Source of the DNA: Theristus sp. LFF4_11
Lineage: Eukaryota > Nematoda > Chromadorea > Monhysterida > Xyalidae
Length of the DNA: 64,000 nucleotides
NCBI GenBank assembly: GCA_030248135.1
Contig: JASANC010003442.1
Span: 1 to 64,000, forward strand
Direction of reading: 5' to 3'
The notes under the pieces are model-generated. The model saw only the letters and a list, made by a program, of their open reading frames with translations, made no database searches and was not told where the DNA came from. The position numbers were made by a program, and so were the translations under genes. Shown in pieces: positions 37,101 to 49,126 of this stretch; position 1 is the stretch's first letter, and each line of letters starts with the position of its first letter.

Positions 37101-40100
37101 ACGTGTCGGTCGGCTTTGCTGTCGACACTGCTGAAAGTAAATTTAGTTTTGTTTCATCAGTCTCTTTCTATTTTATTCTATTTTACAGTCCAACTCAATA
37201 ACATATCCAACAAAGCTGATTGGTTGATGTTTGCATTCTGTGCAAAGCAAACTCCGGCGAACTCAGCAATTCATACACAGCATGTATGCATCAACCGATC
37301 AGCTAGGTGCATGTGTTAAGGCCCGTTTATACCTGACGTATGCGCATACGGCACGGCACGTTACGTCACGTCATTTTAGGTCCCGTATTACTGCAAACTG
37401 CCGTTCATACAGACGAATGGATGTACGGCACGTCATTTCACTTTAGGTCTCGTGTTGATTGCATACTACCGCCGTACGTCTGCATACGTCACGTATAAAC
37501 GGACCTTTATTGAGTTAGACTGTAACTACTGGCTGCAGTTGTATTCGGTCGCCATTCAGCCATCGATGCGGCCACGCCGACGAACGTGTCCGTTTTGAGC
37601 GATTTCATTTCCACGGGGGGGGGTACAATTCCGGCCCGCTAATTCCGGCCTGAAGAATTCCGGCCCGCTCATTCCGGCCCGAAGCATTCCGGCCCGAAGA
37701 ATTCCGGCCCGGAGAATTCCGGCCCGGAGAATTTTCGCCAGTACGAACAATATTAAACCACACGAAGTGATTTTGGTAATGAAATAATAAAATAAAAATA
37801 TCGATATTCACATGTTACAGTGTATTTTCAATGATGTTCGTCCTGTTTGCTTTTGGAAATTTTGGAAACTTAAATTTTTTTATCATGAACAGGATTTGTG
37901 ACCCTTTTACCTTATCAAAAAGGCTTGGCTTAGGATTAGGAACCTACAACAAGTCACTGCAAGCAAGCTCTAAACAAAAATAAAAAAAATCACTTAAGAA
38001 TTTATTTACCAAAAATCACTTCGTGTGGTTTAATATTGTTCTTGCTGGCGAAAATTCTCCGGGCCGGAATTCTCCGGGCCGGAATTCTTCGGGCCGGAAT
38101 TCTTCGGGCCGGAATGAGCGGGCCGGAATTCTACGGGCCGGAATTTCGCGGGCCGGAATAGTACACGAGCCCATTTCCACCTGGCTGTTGCAATGTTTCC
38201 ACGTTGCTCACAACACTCAGCCAACCGACCAGCAGCAGCGGTGGCGCCGAGGCCGAACGCAAAGCCACCGGCGGACGGCGTCGACGTGTCGCTGCCGCCG
38301 AACGCCATCGGGCGGAACGCTGCAGCAGCCGCGGACGCACCGCCACCGCCACCGAGCACAGGCGCGCGTGCCGTGTCGCAACACAGACACCTGAATGGAA
38401 ATGCCATATGGGCAAGTCGGGCATGGTTCGTTGGAATGTGCGCATTTTCCGGACTACGTTATTTCGAGACATGTGGAGCCATCCGTTCCGCGTTGAAGAG
38501 AATTCACAATTCGGATTCGCAGACATGTCACCAGTTTCCTCTAAAGCGTGGTTTCACACAGGACATTGTGTGCCGTTACCTGCTCGTGCCCAGATAATAG
38601 CTAGTCGAGAATGCTGTTGAACATTGATTTGATTGCGAAATAATGGCTTGCGAGATTTCACTTCCACTGAATGACACTTTATAGCCGCCGCAACGCGAAA
38701 AAAAAACCAAAACAACAACAAAAAACAAACGGTACAAAATCGCACTTGTCACTTTCGGCCTGGTTCTGTACCATGCACGCGGAACATTCCCATGAGCCGG
38801 GTTTTGGCTTGAACGAATCTCCAAAACCACCGGCGATGACCGGTGGTTTTTGTTGTTGTGTCTCCTTCTGTTGTTGTTGTTGCGATTGTTGTGTCTCCTT
38901 CTGTTGTTGTTGTTGTTGTGGCGATCTGCCAGATTGTATCGGTTTCTGCGGGCTCGGATTGTTCGACTTTCGAGCGGCCACCTCTGCCACAGCATTCTCA
39001 AAGGCCCGCTTGAACTCCGCGGCGACGTCGTCGTTCGCAAAACGTGCCGCAAACGTTTCTAGCTGAAAATTGTGCGCAAAAAAATCAAAAGGACCGCTTT
39101 CCAACGTTTTCGGCGTTCTTCTAGTCGCTCTTGTCTGACGGAGAGGAGAACGGTAAGAATCGGAATTAATAAACAAGGCCAGTGCAAAGCACAGTCATCA
39201 ACGTTGTTGTATCTTTTAATTCCAGCAAACCGGGCCAGGCGGAATAGAGTGGATGGATGTGATGAACAGCCCGTTTTAACCAAATAAGACTCTACAAAAT
39301 AAAACTTGAAAACACAGTTATAATCGAATAACGTTTGAACGCAGCAATAATGGAAACATTTGAAGGCAAAAAAACTTTAACCCTAAAACAAACCCTGAGC
39401 TCCTCCTCTGCGAAATCCTGCGCCGACCAGATGAACGCCCGTGTCGAGCTTGCCAACGGAGCGAGTTTCATATCGGGCGCAATCAGATGATTGGCGGCCA
39501 GTTTGTGCACCTGCGTGAATTTTGACAGCGCAATTGAATGAGTATTACAGAATGGAATCAATGATTTGTTAAAGTGTAAAACCAGATCAACACCACCAGA
39601 ACATCGAAAGATCAAATCTTCAGTTTCTTTTGCAAAATTTCGATGAACAACTATTAAATGAGCAAAAGTAAGATCGACGACATTCAAGATATTCGACAGT
39701 CCTGGCAAAACACTCTTGCCATAAATGTCCACCGATCCATCCCGATTCAACGGTGTGTTTCAGCACTGTGTTAAAATCTGAAAAATCTGAAACTTTCAAC
39801 AACGCCAACCTGTTCGCGTCGTAGCAGCAGTCGAATTTTGCCCGTCTCCCTGTGCTGCAGCAGTTTCAAATCGCCGACGCCACGTTCTTTATACTCCTTG
39901 CTCTCGGCGACGTAACGATACAGTTTCGCGCGGGCGCTGAACAGAACCTGCACAGAGGGTGGAAACAAACGTGAAACGCTCCGCAAAGAAGGCAAAACAA
40001 AAACAAAGAAACTTCGAATATGTAAAAAGTGCACTAGTCTTTTGGAATAGTTGTTCGGCAAGAGGCATAATTTCTGAATTTTCATCTCGTTAATAGCTCC

Positions 40101-43100
40101 GAATCATTGATATTTTTGATTGTCTACCAAAACTGCCAGGTTCCATATTGTATATAGCCTTTTTATTTGAACGTGTCGGGCAGAAATGACGTCATGTGCT
40201 ATGAAACCAACGCTTGTCATTGTCAGCAAACCGGATGGCTCCGCCTACCCTCGGAATGTTCTCATCACGCGAACAAAGATACGTGGAACGGTGAACGAAA
40301 CTGAACATTCGGGCGCATGCGATTGACAGAGAGAACGTTTTTCAACTAAAATAACGTCACTTCTTTGCGACACACGTTCGCATAACATCCACAACGCTAC
40401 CTCCTCCTCCTCTTCGCCGGTGACGACCTCGACGAGCTCGGGCAACGGCACCACCGGCACAAAGTCGACGTTCGGCTCAAAATGATCGCCGCCCTCCGAT
40501 CCGGCAGACTCGGAGCGACGACGCGTCGGCTGCGCTGACTTCGGTGGCTGAAGAATGGACAAAAGACGAGTGCAAACGTTGCGAGCAGACCATAAAAAAC
40601 AGGGTTTCGCAACGAGAAAACGACTTTTCAACATCAATTGTTGATAAGATTCCCCCCTCGAGACGAGACAAGACTGGCAAAATTCCCAAAAGAAGACACA
40701 AATGACCAGAGTAGATGCATCTCATGACAATTACTCGCTTTTGACAAAAAAAACACAAAAAGCGAGCATAAATGTCGAATTTTGCTTTGTGCGTAGCATA
40801 TTGACACCGCGAGTTCCAGCGCGGCTTCCATTTATATTTATAAGCCACGGCGACCCAATCCTCATCAATTCGATAGGCGCCGAGACGGCTGAGCCTGGGA
40901 TTGTCATGGGAAATAAACCCCTTTTTTCGAAAAAAGGTCTTATTTCTATTTTGTTTAGCGAAAATAACCATCCGGTTGTTTACCATCTCTAGCAGAGTCT
41001 CAAAAATTATGTACCCACCAAAAGTCACTGAAAATTTTTCAAAACTCAGAAAAAACCGGACCCGAAAACCGAACGAACCGATTGTGTTTTACTGAAATTC
41101 ACAACAGGACTAGTGACGGTCGGTGGCGGCACGAATGAGAAACTGGTTTGAGCTGGTGCGGTTGGTGTGCCCGTGGTGACCGTTGCACCAATCGATGGTT
41201 GGTACGAAAATGCTGCACATAGATGTTTACACATTGCGAAGCACCAGACTACCAGCAGCCAATTGTGATACACGTGATACGAAAACGCTCATTTTACACT
41301 ACCAGCGTCGGTTTTGAACCGAACTCGCGAGTCTCAAAAAGTCAATCGGTACAAGCAACCAAACCATATTTGTCCAGATACGGGTACCACCGAAAAAAAT
41401 ACCCAATATCACACAAAGAACAAGACCGATCAGATATTGAGTAGTTCTGTTACACGCGATAAATAAACCAGCAAGCAAGAAGAAGACTCGTAGCCGAACG
41501 AACCAAACGGCTTCGCAGCGGTTGTGGTGGCCTGTGCGGGCGCTCCAAACAGCGCACTTTGACCGCCGAAACCGTACGAAGCGACTGCGCCGATTGTCGT
41601 CGTCGTGGTCGTCGCTGGCACTGCCGCTGTGCTTGTTGTCGTCGCGTTGCCATGCAGCAAACCGCCAGCGACAAACGTCGGCGGCGCAGCAGCTGGCGCC
41701 GGGAACACGGGACGAGCGCAAATCGTGGTCAGCGCTGGTGCCGGTGGTGCCACGGTCGACTGCGGGTTGGGTCGGGTAGGGGTGGCGCCGAGAAGCGCGC
41801 AACGCTGCGGTGTGCTGCCGCTCGTGTTGCCTGGAGAAACGGGGCGGAAAGAAAGGTCACAAATTCATTGATTCCATCCTCCATCTGATTATTTTTCACT
41901 GCTGAAGACGCCGGTGGCATTACACTTGCCTTACACTTCTACTTCTGTCCAACTGACGAACTTGCGACAACTCACCACCAGTGGAGGACACGTTGAAGCC
42001 GGCGAAGCCAGCAAATGGTGTCGCCTTTGTGGTGCTCGTTTTTGCTTGCTAAAACGGAAAACGAGATCAGCAAAAGTGAGTCCACTCAGATCAGAAAAAA
42101 ACACTCCATCAACATTGAAAACATACAGCGTTCGAATCGGTTGCGGTCGTTTTCGACGGACTTGCGCTGGTGGTTGTGGTGACGACTTTCGGCGGCTGCG
42201 TGAACGAAAACCCGCCGAGTTGACGATTTTGTTGCGATTGGTGCATCTGCTGCGCCACGGAGGCGTTCGGTTGAACGCTCATCAGTGAGCGCTGCAAATG
42301 CGAGTGAAAATAAAGACGCAGTTGCAAGCAAACATTTGCGCAGCTCTGCATTTTTAGAATCTTGCACGTTGATTGGCTGGATCGAGCTGGTAGCACCAAT
42401 TAGTGTGCTCAGTTCAAGTGTAGTCCATTGGCGAGTCTCATTTTCAGCTTCACTGTTGACAACCAAACAGTAGATGATTAATCTAAGGATTGTTTAGAAC
42501 AAATTATTCCAAAAAATACCGTAACGGATGGCGTCAGACGATTCTGCGGCAGAGGTTCCGTGAAAGAAAGATCCGCATATTCGGACGACAAATGCATCAG
42601 GCCATAAACGTGTTGTAGTTGTTGTTGCTGAGAAAAAACAGAAAACACAAAATCGTTCAATTTTTATTCATCATTTTCCTATTCATTCTATTCTGTCGCG
42701 GTTCTCAAAACAGTCAGATGAGAAAACTGACCAAAATGAGCAACCCTTGCGTTGAGTCAAGTGTTTCTTACTGAAGAATTCATCTCATCATCGGCACCAG
42801 CAATCAATCAACTAATCAACCAAAAAAGGTGGAATATGAATCATTTGGCTGTCGCAGGCAGGCATTGTTTTACATCGTTCAGTCAGCATATGACAAACAC
42901 ACTGAAAGTGCTCAGAATGGCCCATAGTTTGTGCCCCCGCCGTTGTTCAGTAGCCAATCCCGGTTACTCGCGGACGTACCCGTGCAGCCAAGATGCGATC
43001 CGCTTGCTCGGCGCTGATTGGCTGGCGAGCCTCGTGAGCGAACTGAGCGCTCATGGCGCGCATCGCGTCAAGCGACGCCTCAGCGGGCGCATCCGTTCGA

Positions 43101-46100
43101 GTGGCGGCTTGTTGTTGCTGTTGGTTGCCATCAAACACGCCAGCTGTCGTTGCTGTCGCCAGCTGAGTCTGACCGTTGAACACGGGCCCTGCAGATGCTG
43201 AAATTAAAAAAAAATTCAATAAAAATTTGTGACTTTTTTTCTTGTCACTGGTTTTCCATTTTTAAACCGATATCCGTTGACTGACTCTTTTCCGCTTAGT
43301 TCATGCCGACCAATCACCGAGCGGTAATTCAAAGCAGCACCCATTCAACGATCAAGCGGCTTAAATTATGGCTCTGGAAACCGTGCAACTTTCATTCAAT
43401 CTATCATTATTCGCATGCAGTTATTGTGGATTTATTCAAACGTGTCCGGACTAACGTGACGTCATTTTATTTAAAAACGCCCGTTTGTCAAAGTACAGGC
43501 ACTAAAATTTCAGTTTGGTGTGACTGATTCGACATTCACCATTTGTTTACGGGAAGAAATCGGCTAAACGGATAGTCTGGTTTGCTGTGAACGACAAGCG
43601 CATGTTTTGCGGCACATGACGTCATTTCAGTGGGACACGTTTAAAAAAATAGGCCATACAAACAACCAGCACGGTAACCGCCGCCCACCGCGTTTGAACA
43701 CATTGCTGTTGCGCCACTTGGCACCATTATCAAAGCTGCACATCAGGGGCTAGTTTATAAAAGCTCACTAGTCCAATAGTGCTACACCACTGAACCCCTG
43801 AATGAAATAATCAAGCACCGTAGTTTTGTTATTCGACCAAAACTGATTCACCAATGTCTGCTCTTCAACACGATATGAGGAAACTGAAATTTGTTGATTT
43901 ATGAATTCATTTAGGCGCTCAGTGGTGTCGCACTATTGGACTGCTAAGTTTTTATAAAACTGGCGCCAGGTCTCAAAAATCACACACATGGAGAGAAGCG
44001 ACAAGCGCACGGTCTATCAGAGACAGTGAATATACCAGCGAGCATGCCGTTCGATGGTGCACGCGCGATTACGGGCAGCTGCAGTTGCTGCATCGCGGGC
44101 AGCATTGACGACTGCTGATTGAGCAACGACTGCTGTTGCTGTTGTTGGTGCAGCCACGCCTGCTGCTGTGCGGTGTGCTGTTGCTGTTGGTGCATTTGAA
44201 CGACCGCCATCAGTGTGGCGTTCTGTGCCGCCATGGATGCGGTGCGCTCGCGCTCCTGTGCAATTTTCGGCACGCTTACCAGATAAGCTCACGTCTCCCA
44301 ACCGACGGGCACGTTGTTTAAATTGATTTTCTGATTTTCAAGGGGTAAACACACATCGCTTCTTGAAGATCGGGCGACTCATTGGTGGAGCCTTTCAAAA
44401 AAAAAATAGCGTGCGCACGCGTGTTTGGCAACTGTGGTTTACGTTTCTGCGCGAGTGTTTTCACTTATGAACAGAGGTTTGGACAAAATGTCGCTTCCAG
44501 TTTCGATCCAGTTCGGAGTCGGAACACAACTGTGGAAGCGAGATGAACGAACGTCTGGATTTGAAACAGAATGGACTGCTGATTCCGTCTTAGCAGAATT
44601 GAAAATTGCAAAACAGATTTTATAACCGGGGAGAGGAAACAGCTGTGAACAGTGGAGTCGGCAAAAATATTTAAAAAAAAAACGAGAAAAACTCCTGCAA
44701 CCAACCGCGTACAGTTGATCGCGCAGCCGTTCGGTGTCGGCGGCCAATTTCTCGTGGTTCCTGGTCAGCTCATCATTCTTCAGTTTCAGCCGTTCCATCT
44801 CCGTGCGCAACTCCAGAATTGTCTCGTCACGCAAGCGTTCCTATTGAAGAGCATTTTTTTGCCTGAATAAATGTTGTCTCGACAAAGGGTACAGGGGCAT
44901 TCATGAAGTAGTATTTCTATTTAGTGACCGCGTAGCTATGCTTGAACACGCGTCATGAATGTGCCTCAAAAAAAAGAGCGGCACCCTGAATTCCCATTCA
45001 CAAAATTATTTCAAATCGACAAATCCACCAGCGAACAAACAACGTCAAGGAACCTGCTGCTTGTTCTGATCGATCAACTTTTCGAACGTGTGCAAGAAAG
45101 CGGTCTGCGGTTTCGTGGCGGTTGAGCAAACGGTCTGAAGCAACGTCTCCAAAGCGCTCATGTCGAACGGCTGTGCGGCGGCACTGGCTGAAATTCAGTG
45201 AACGGTTTTTTTCAGTTTCAGCACATTGATTATCTGCCAATCGAGGTCTGTTGCTAAAACACCCATTACTGAATACCTCAAAATACTCCGAAACATCCGT
45301 CGAGTCTAAAACGGTTCACTGGCTCTCCTCAACTACCAGTGGTGCCACGCCACAGCAATCAAAACGATGAAAGTTACAAGTTACAGCCATAAAATAACAG
45401 CCATTCCGCCGAAAAAAACACGCACCAGCAGATTACGAAAATACGGAATTGAAAATAGAAACTGAGAAACAACACATTTTTGAACAAGACACAAATATTT
45501 ACCAGTGTGCTGCGGCGCGGATCGATCCGACTGCGCCGGACTGACGACGTTGTTGGTGTTCGAAGCTTGGTGTTGTTGTTGCGTTTGTTGTTGTTCGCGT
45601 TGTGGCTGCATGCTGCTGCCCGTTGGTGTGCCGTTCAACATCAAAAATCGATTTTCACCGCTAACACTCGCGTTCTGTTCGCTGTTCTGAATTTCAGACG
45701 AAACAAACTGCATTTTGTCACATTTGTTGATTTTCAGCCATTTACATTGTTGCACAAAGACGTTTTGTTGCCAAACATTCCAAGCAAACCATTCGCAAGC
45801 AGACAGATCTCAGGGAAAAAACGAAACAACCAGTCTCCTCAATGTTTTCCCTGTCCTTTCTCTTCTGAAATTTTGTGAGCAATGCGAATGACAATTCACT
45901 TTGCAGTTTTGCTGGCAGATCTCTTAAAACCAAGTGATTCAGCAATTTTTTCACAAGGAAATACACTTCTGCCAGAGAAATTACTCAGTTTTCCGTTTCC
46001 GGTCCGGACGAAGTCAAGTGAGCTGCTGTCTTGCCACGAGAGCAAAAGTGAACCGCACTCGACCCAGAGACCAACACTCGTCAAAAACACATTCTATAAA

Positions 46101-46399
46101 CCATAAACTCAAAAACACAAAAACTCGTGAAGTCAAACGTCGCGAACATTGTTGGCAGCGACAGCGGCTAACGCACGAGCCTCTAGAACAGCGCTCAAGT
46201 TCAACTCGGAGGTGCGCGAACGCGACGACGTTGGAGTGGACGTCTGTTGGTGTTGTCTTGTTGATTGCGTTTGCAAAATTAGCGGCGGCGGCGGCGTTTG
46301 AACTGCTTGCTGTTGACCGGCGATCTGTTGTTGTTGACGTTGAACGAGTGAATTCGACAAATATTTGCTCGAATGCAACGACTTGAACGATGTGTCCAT
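31151..46399 (-). CDS. RanBP2/Nup358-like FG nucleoporin with three Ran-binding domains
   Basis: Minus-strand gene, start ATG 46399 ([17 protein letters not shown]), stop 31151, many exons. In order: a Q-rich N terminus; a short coiled coil (about 44840-44720, [19 protein letters not shown]); Q-rich and FG segments ([11 protein letters not shown]); RanBD1 (about 40550-38985: [36 protein letters not shown]); a RanBP2-type zinc finger (WECSACMVQ with LCCDTARA, split by an intron at 38745/38386); FG repeats (GGFAFG, FNFKLG, GGFKFG); RanBD2 (about 35063-33590: [20 protein letters not shown]); a divergent RanBD3 (about 32955-31625: [51 protein letters not shown]); and an acidic tail. The family sits on the cytoplasmic face of nuclear pores and binds RanGTP. 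Neither TPR repeats nor a cyclophilin domain are seen. Most internal edges are approximate. The Q-rich 5' part could in principle be a separate gene, but no stop or second start separates it. Confidence 0.85.
37184..37524. mobile_element. MITE with TACAGTCCAACTCAATAACA termini
   Basis: The end TACAGTCCAACTCAATAA is inverted at the right as TTATTGAGTTAGACTGTA. The inner sequence (GCTGATTGGTTGATG, GCATTCTGTGC) belongs to the same family as 27161-27488. It is interrupted by a second MITE at 37319-37506. It lies in a nucleoporin intron. Confidence 0.8.
37319..37506. mobile_element. PIF/Harbinger-like MITE with TTA duplication, nested
   Basis: 188 bp with TIR AGGCCCGTTTATACCTGACG and (inverted) AGGTCCGTTTATACGTGACG. 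It is flanked on both sides by TTA (37316-37318 and 37507-37509). A TTA target duplication is characteristic of PIF/Harbinger elements. Confidence 0.75.
37623..38164. mobile_element. Foldback/MULE-like element with GGGCCGGAATTCT repeats
   Basis: The left arm (37623-37775) and right arm (38020-38164) are inverted copies. Each consists of tandem variants of GGGCCGGAATTCT followed by CGAAAATTCTCC and a shared TTAATATTGTTC/CACTTCGTGTGG stretch. Flanking CATTTCCAC occurs at both sides (37607 and 38172 region), a possible 9-bp target duplication as in Mutator-like elements. It lies in a nucleoporin intron next to an FG exon. Confidence 0.75.
40153..40395. mobile_element. Diverged member of the TATTGTGG MITE family
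   Basis: It starts TATAGCCTTTTTATTTGAACG with TGACGTCATGTGC inside, and ends CACACGTTCGCATAACATCC. The layout equals the copies at 7024, 27301 and 43422 but with many substitutions. It is in a nucleoporin intron inside RanBD1. Confidence 0.5.
43422..43658. mobile_element. TATTGTGG MITE, full-length copy
   Basis: 237 bp, TATTGTGGATTTATTCAAAC to CGTTTAAAAAAATAGGCCATA, with TGACGTCAT inside each end. It is essentially the same length as the copy at 7024-7259, in inverse orientation. It lies in a nucleoporin intron. Confidence 0.8.
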
Positions 46400-46534
46400 T
46401 ATTGTAGTAGGGCGTCGACGTTCATTGCACTATTTTTGTAACGCAGCTTTTTTCAAGCTTCGGGATTAAGAAGGACTGGGGTTGTTAAACAAAAATCGAA
46501 ATTAAAAAAAAAGTGATTAAAAAACAAAATCTGT
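46400..46534. promoter_or_regulatory. Presumed nucleoporin 5' flank
   Basis: Sequence immediately upstream of ATG 46399 on the minus strand. No canonical TATA box is seen. Called only by position. Confidence 0.3.
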
Positions 46535-46655
46535 CGCGACTGTAGCGCAGGGCTTGCGCCTGCCGTTCAGTAGGTGGAAAGTTCGAAACCTCGCTGCGGA
46601 CAAGACACACCATGATGAAACTAAAGTGACCTGACAAGATCTAATGGTCTACTGC
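46535..46655 (+). mobile_element. tRNA-like SINE head
   Basis: GCGACTGTAGCGCAGGGCTTGC (A-box like) and GGAAAGTTCGAAACCTCGC (B-box like) are spaced as in a tRNA-derived SINE. About 60 bases of body follow, up to the hAT-like insertion. No tail is visible; the 3' part may have been split by the insertion. Confidence 0.45.
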
Positions 46656-47289
46656 CTCCAGAGTAGGGTTAGGGGGAAAAAAAATCCGGATTTTTTTTTT
46701 AAATTAAAAAAAAATTTCTTTTTTTAAAAAAAAAATTTTTTTTTACAAGTTAGGTTCGTTCGAAGCGTCTCGTCGAGCTGAGTTCATCTAGACTATTTTC
46801 AGAACGATCCGGGAAACTATAAGAGCGAAAATCGTGTTTTATTGAAATTATGTCCATTTCATAGAGGGAAAGTTGCATTTTCAACAGTAAAACAGGGCAA
46901 TTTTTCACGTGTACTTGAATATTGAACCGCTCTTAGTGGTTCCTCTTTAGAAAATTACCAAAATTTGACTGTGTTCAAAAATTCCTGTTTGCTGTAGCTA
47001 AGTCTGCAACCCCTGTCGACCCGGTCGCCCCCCCCCCCAAGACACTTACTTTCAGGTTCAACCAGCTATGCTATCTGCCACATGGCGAGAGCCCACTCTT
47101 CAAATCATCGTATCGAAAACACGTACCATGATTTCGCGATCACGTTGCGGGCAACTGACAGACGCAAGTTTAACACGTTAGTTTAGCTCAGCACGCAAGT
47201 TTTAACATGTGGCCATGTTATCGGGTATCTGAAAAACGGTCGTGTGATGTGGTATTAACCAACATCTCCGCTCAAATTGTTTAACAATA

Positions 47290-48683
47290 CTAGCCAATTG
47301 ACCCGTGCCTACGGCACGGTTAGCTGATAAATACAATCAATTTTGCGTGGATTTTGGCCTTTTGAACCGTGCCAAAAATGCATTGCATTTTGATTTTGAG
47401 CTGCTTCAGTCGTTCCCGTTCAAATTATCAAAAACAATCTTCTGATCAAGAACACAATCTTTACTGCATTCCGTTTTGAAATTGAAAACAATCTTTTTTA
47501 ATCACCAACGGTCAATTGCTGTTCCCGTTAAAAATATGTAAAGCGATCCCGTTCAAATTATCAAAAACAATCTTCTGATCAAGAACACAATCTTTAATGC
47601 ATTCCGTTTTGAAATTGAAAACAATCTTTTTTAATCACCAATGGTCAATTGCTGTTCCCGTTAAAAATGTGTGAAGCGATTTAAAAGTTAATTGAATTGA
47701 AACGACAAAAAGTAACGGTTTATAAAATCATTTTTGAATGTAATTTGTAATTGCAATTTTGAATTTTTGTTTTCGAAATTGACAGATTTCTAATTAAACC
47801 CGGGTGTTGAAAACAAATTTAAAACCCGAAGGTTATAATTTTGCTGTTATGTTTTTTACCCGTTTACCCTGCTCTAAGCAAATCCTTTTTTGAGTGAAAC
47901 TATAAAAAATAAACGAAAAAAAATATAAAAAAGTGACGTTAAAATAAAAAAATACCCATTTAAAAAACACTGTTTTTATACCTTAACATATACCCCAGTC
48001 CCTAAAATAGAAGCCAAACCTTTTCGCAAAGTGAAAATGAATGGGGAACCAAAAAGTAACGTTTTTCAAACACCCATTTAAATAGTCATTCAGTTTCTTT
48101 TTTTGCGTTTCTGTATTTGACACATTTTTATTTAAACCTGCGTGTTGGAAAAACGTCAAATTTGGTAAAATTCTCTTTTTCCAAATAACCGCTTAGAAAG
48201 CCATCTTGCTTTCTAATCAGATTTTTAGTTAATCGCGGACTTCATTAACAAACCCCGTTTATTTAATTTCGCAATTAATTTTTTAGTTGACTTGTTTAGA
48301 TAAAACTTTTCTGTTTTTGATAAAGTCTGAAGCAATAACTTTACAACACTTTTATGTTTTCGAAAAAAGTTCTCAAGCAATAACTTTTCAACCAAATGAT
48401 AATGAAAAATAGTGTCTTGAAAGCAGAGTGCGCTTTCAGTCATCAAGTTTTGAACAGCAACAGTTGCCATTATTTGTCAATCGTATCTTGAGGCGCTGTC
48501 GCGGATGACCAAAGAGTATCATGATGACTTCGCAGTGAAGAGCGACTTTTTTGAGAAAATAATTGGCATTGATATTTAAAAAATGAGATTGAGCTTAGCT
48601 ACCTTAAATAGCAAAAATAAGCGCCAATTCAAATTGCAAAAAAGTGACACACACAGACACCACTATTATCTTAGTATAATAGA
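47290..48683 (-). mobile_element. Non-autonomous Helitron, 1394 bp
   Basis: On the minus strand it begins TCTATTATACTAAGATAATA and ends in CTAG, with a 7-bp stem hairpin (CCGTGCC/GGCACGG, plus-strand 47303-47319) about 12 bases before the end. It sits between A and T without target duplication. The uninterrupted target is present in this window at about 50705 (AACAATATATCGCAC). No Rep/helicase frame exists, so mobilisation would need proteins supplied in trans. Confidence 0.92.
47415..47690. repeat. 133-bp direct repeat inside the Helitron, 2 units
   Basis: CCCGTTCAAATTATCAAAAA recurs at 47548. The two units differ at a few positions (for example CCAACGG versus CCAATGG). Confidence 0.8.
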
Positions 48684-49126
48684 TATCGCACAACTCCATT
48701 GTAGACCTATAACATACGCCAATCAACAAGATATCATGTTCATCTCATGGCCTACCGACTGAAAAACATGTTCTAAGTTGCAAGAAAACGATTTCTGAAA
48801 CGATATTTCAATTCAGTTAAGTCATTTCAACGCTAAAAATTGACTCTAGAAGTCATCCAAATCGAAAAACATGGAGTACGTCGGTCAAAATGACCAAATA
48901 ATGACATTTACCTAAGCACACAAAGAAGTTGGGAAGAAAATTTGGTTTGAACTTTCAAAAAATTATGCCATAAATCGAATTTTCAGAGCAAAGTAGAAGA
49001 AAAAAATTTTCAAATTTTTTTTTTTAAGTTTGAAAAAAAAAAACCAAATTTTTTTTTTTAAAAAAAACGAAAAAAAAAAATAAAAAAAAATTTTTTTTTT
49101 TCAAAGCCCCTAACCCTACTCCAGAG

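Larger units (their letters stand above)
46664..49118. mobile_element. hAT-like non-autonomous transposon A, interrupted by a Helitron
   Basis: It begins TAGGGTTAGGGG and ends CCCCTAACCCTA, with an 8-bp direct repeat CTCCAGAG on both sides (46656-46663 and 49119-49126). An 8-bp duplication is typical of hAT transposons. Without the Helitron it is about 1061 bp and has no transposase frame. Further partial copies follow immediately to its right. Confidence 0.8.

Noticed and set aside
42700..46399. Separate Q-rich transcription factor gene upstream of the nucleoporin
   Set aside because: Exon-like frames continue on the same strand with no terminal stop and no convincing new start before the FG/RanBD part. 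Kept as one gene but flagged as uncertain.
48225..48470. 81-aa frame in the Helitron as a helicase fragment
   Set aside because: Lysine/leucine-rich with no Rep or helicase motif.
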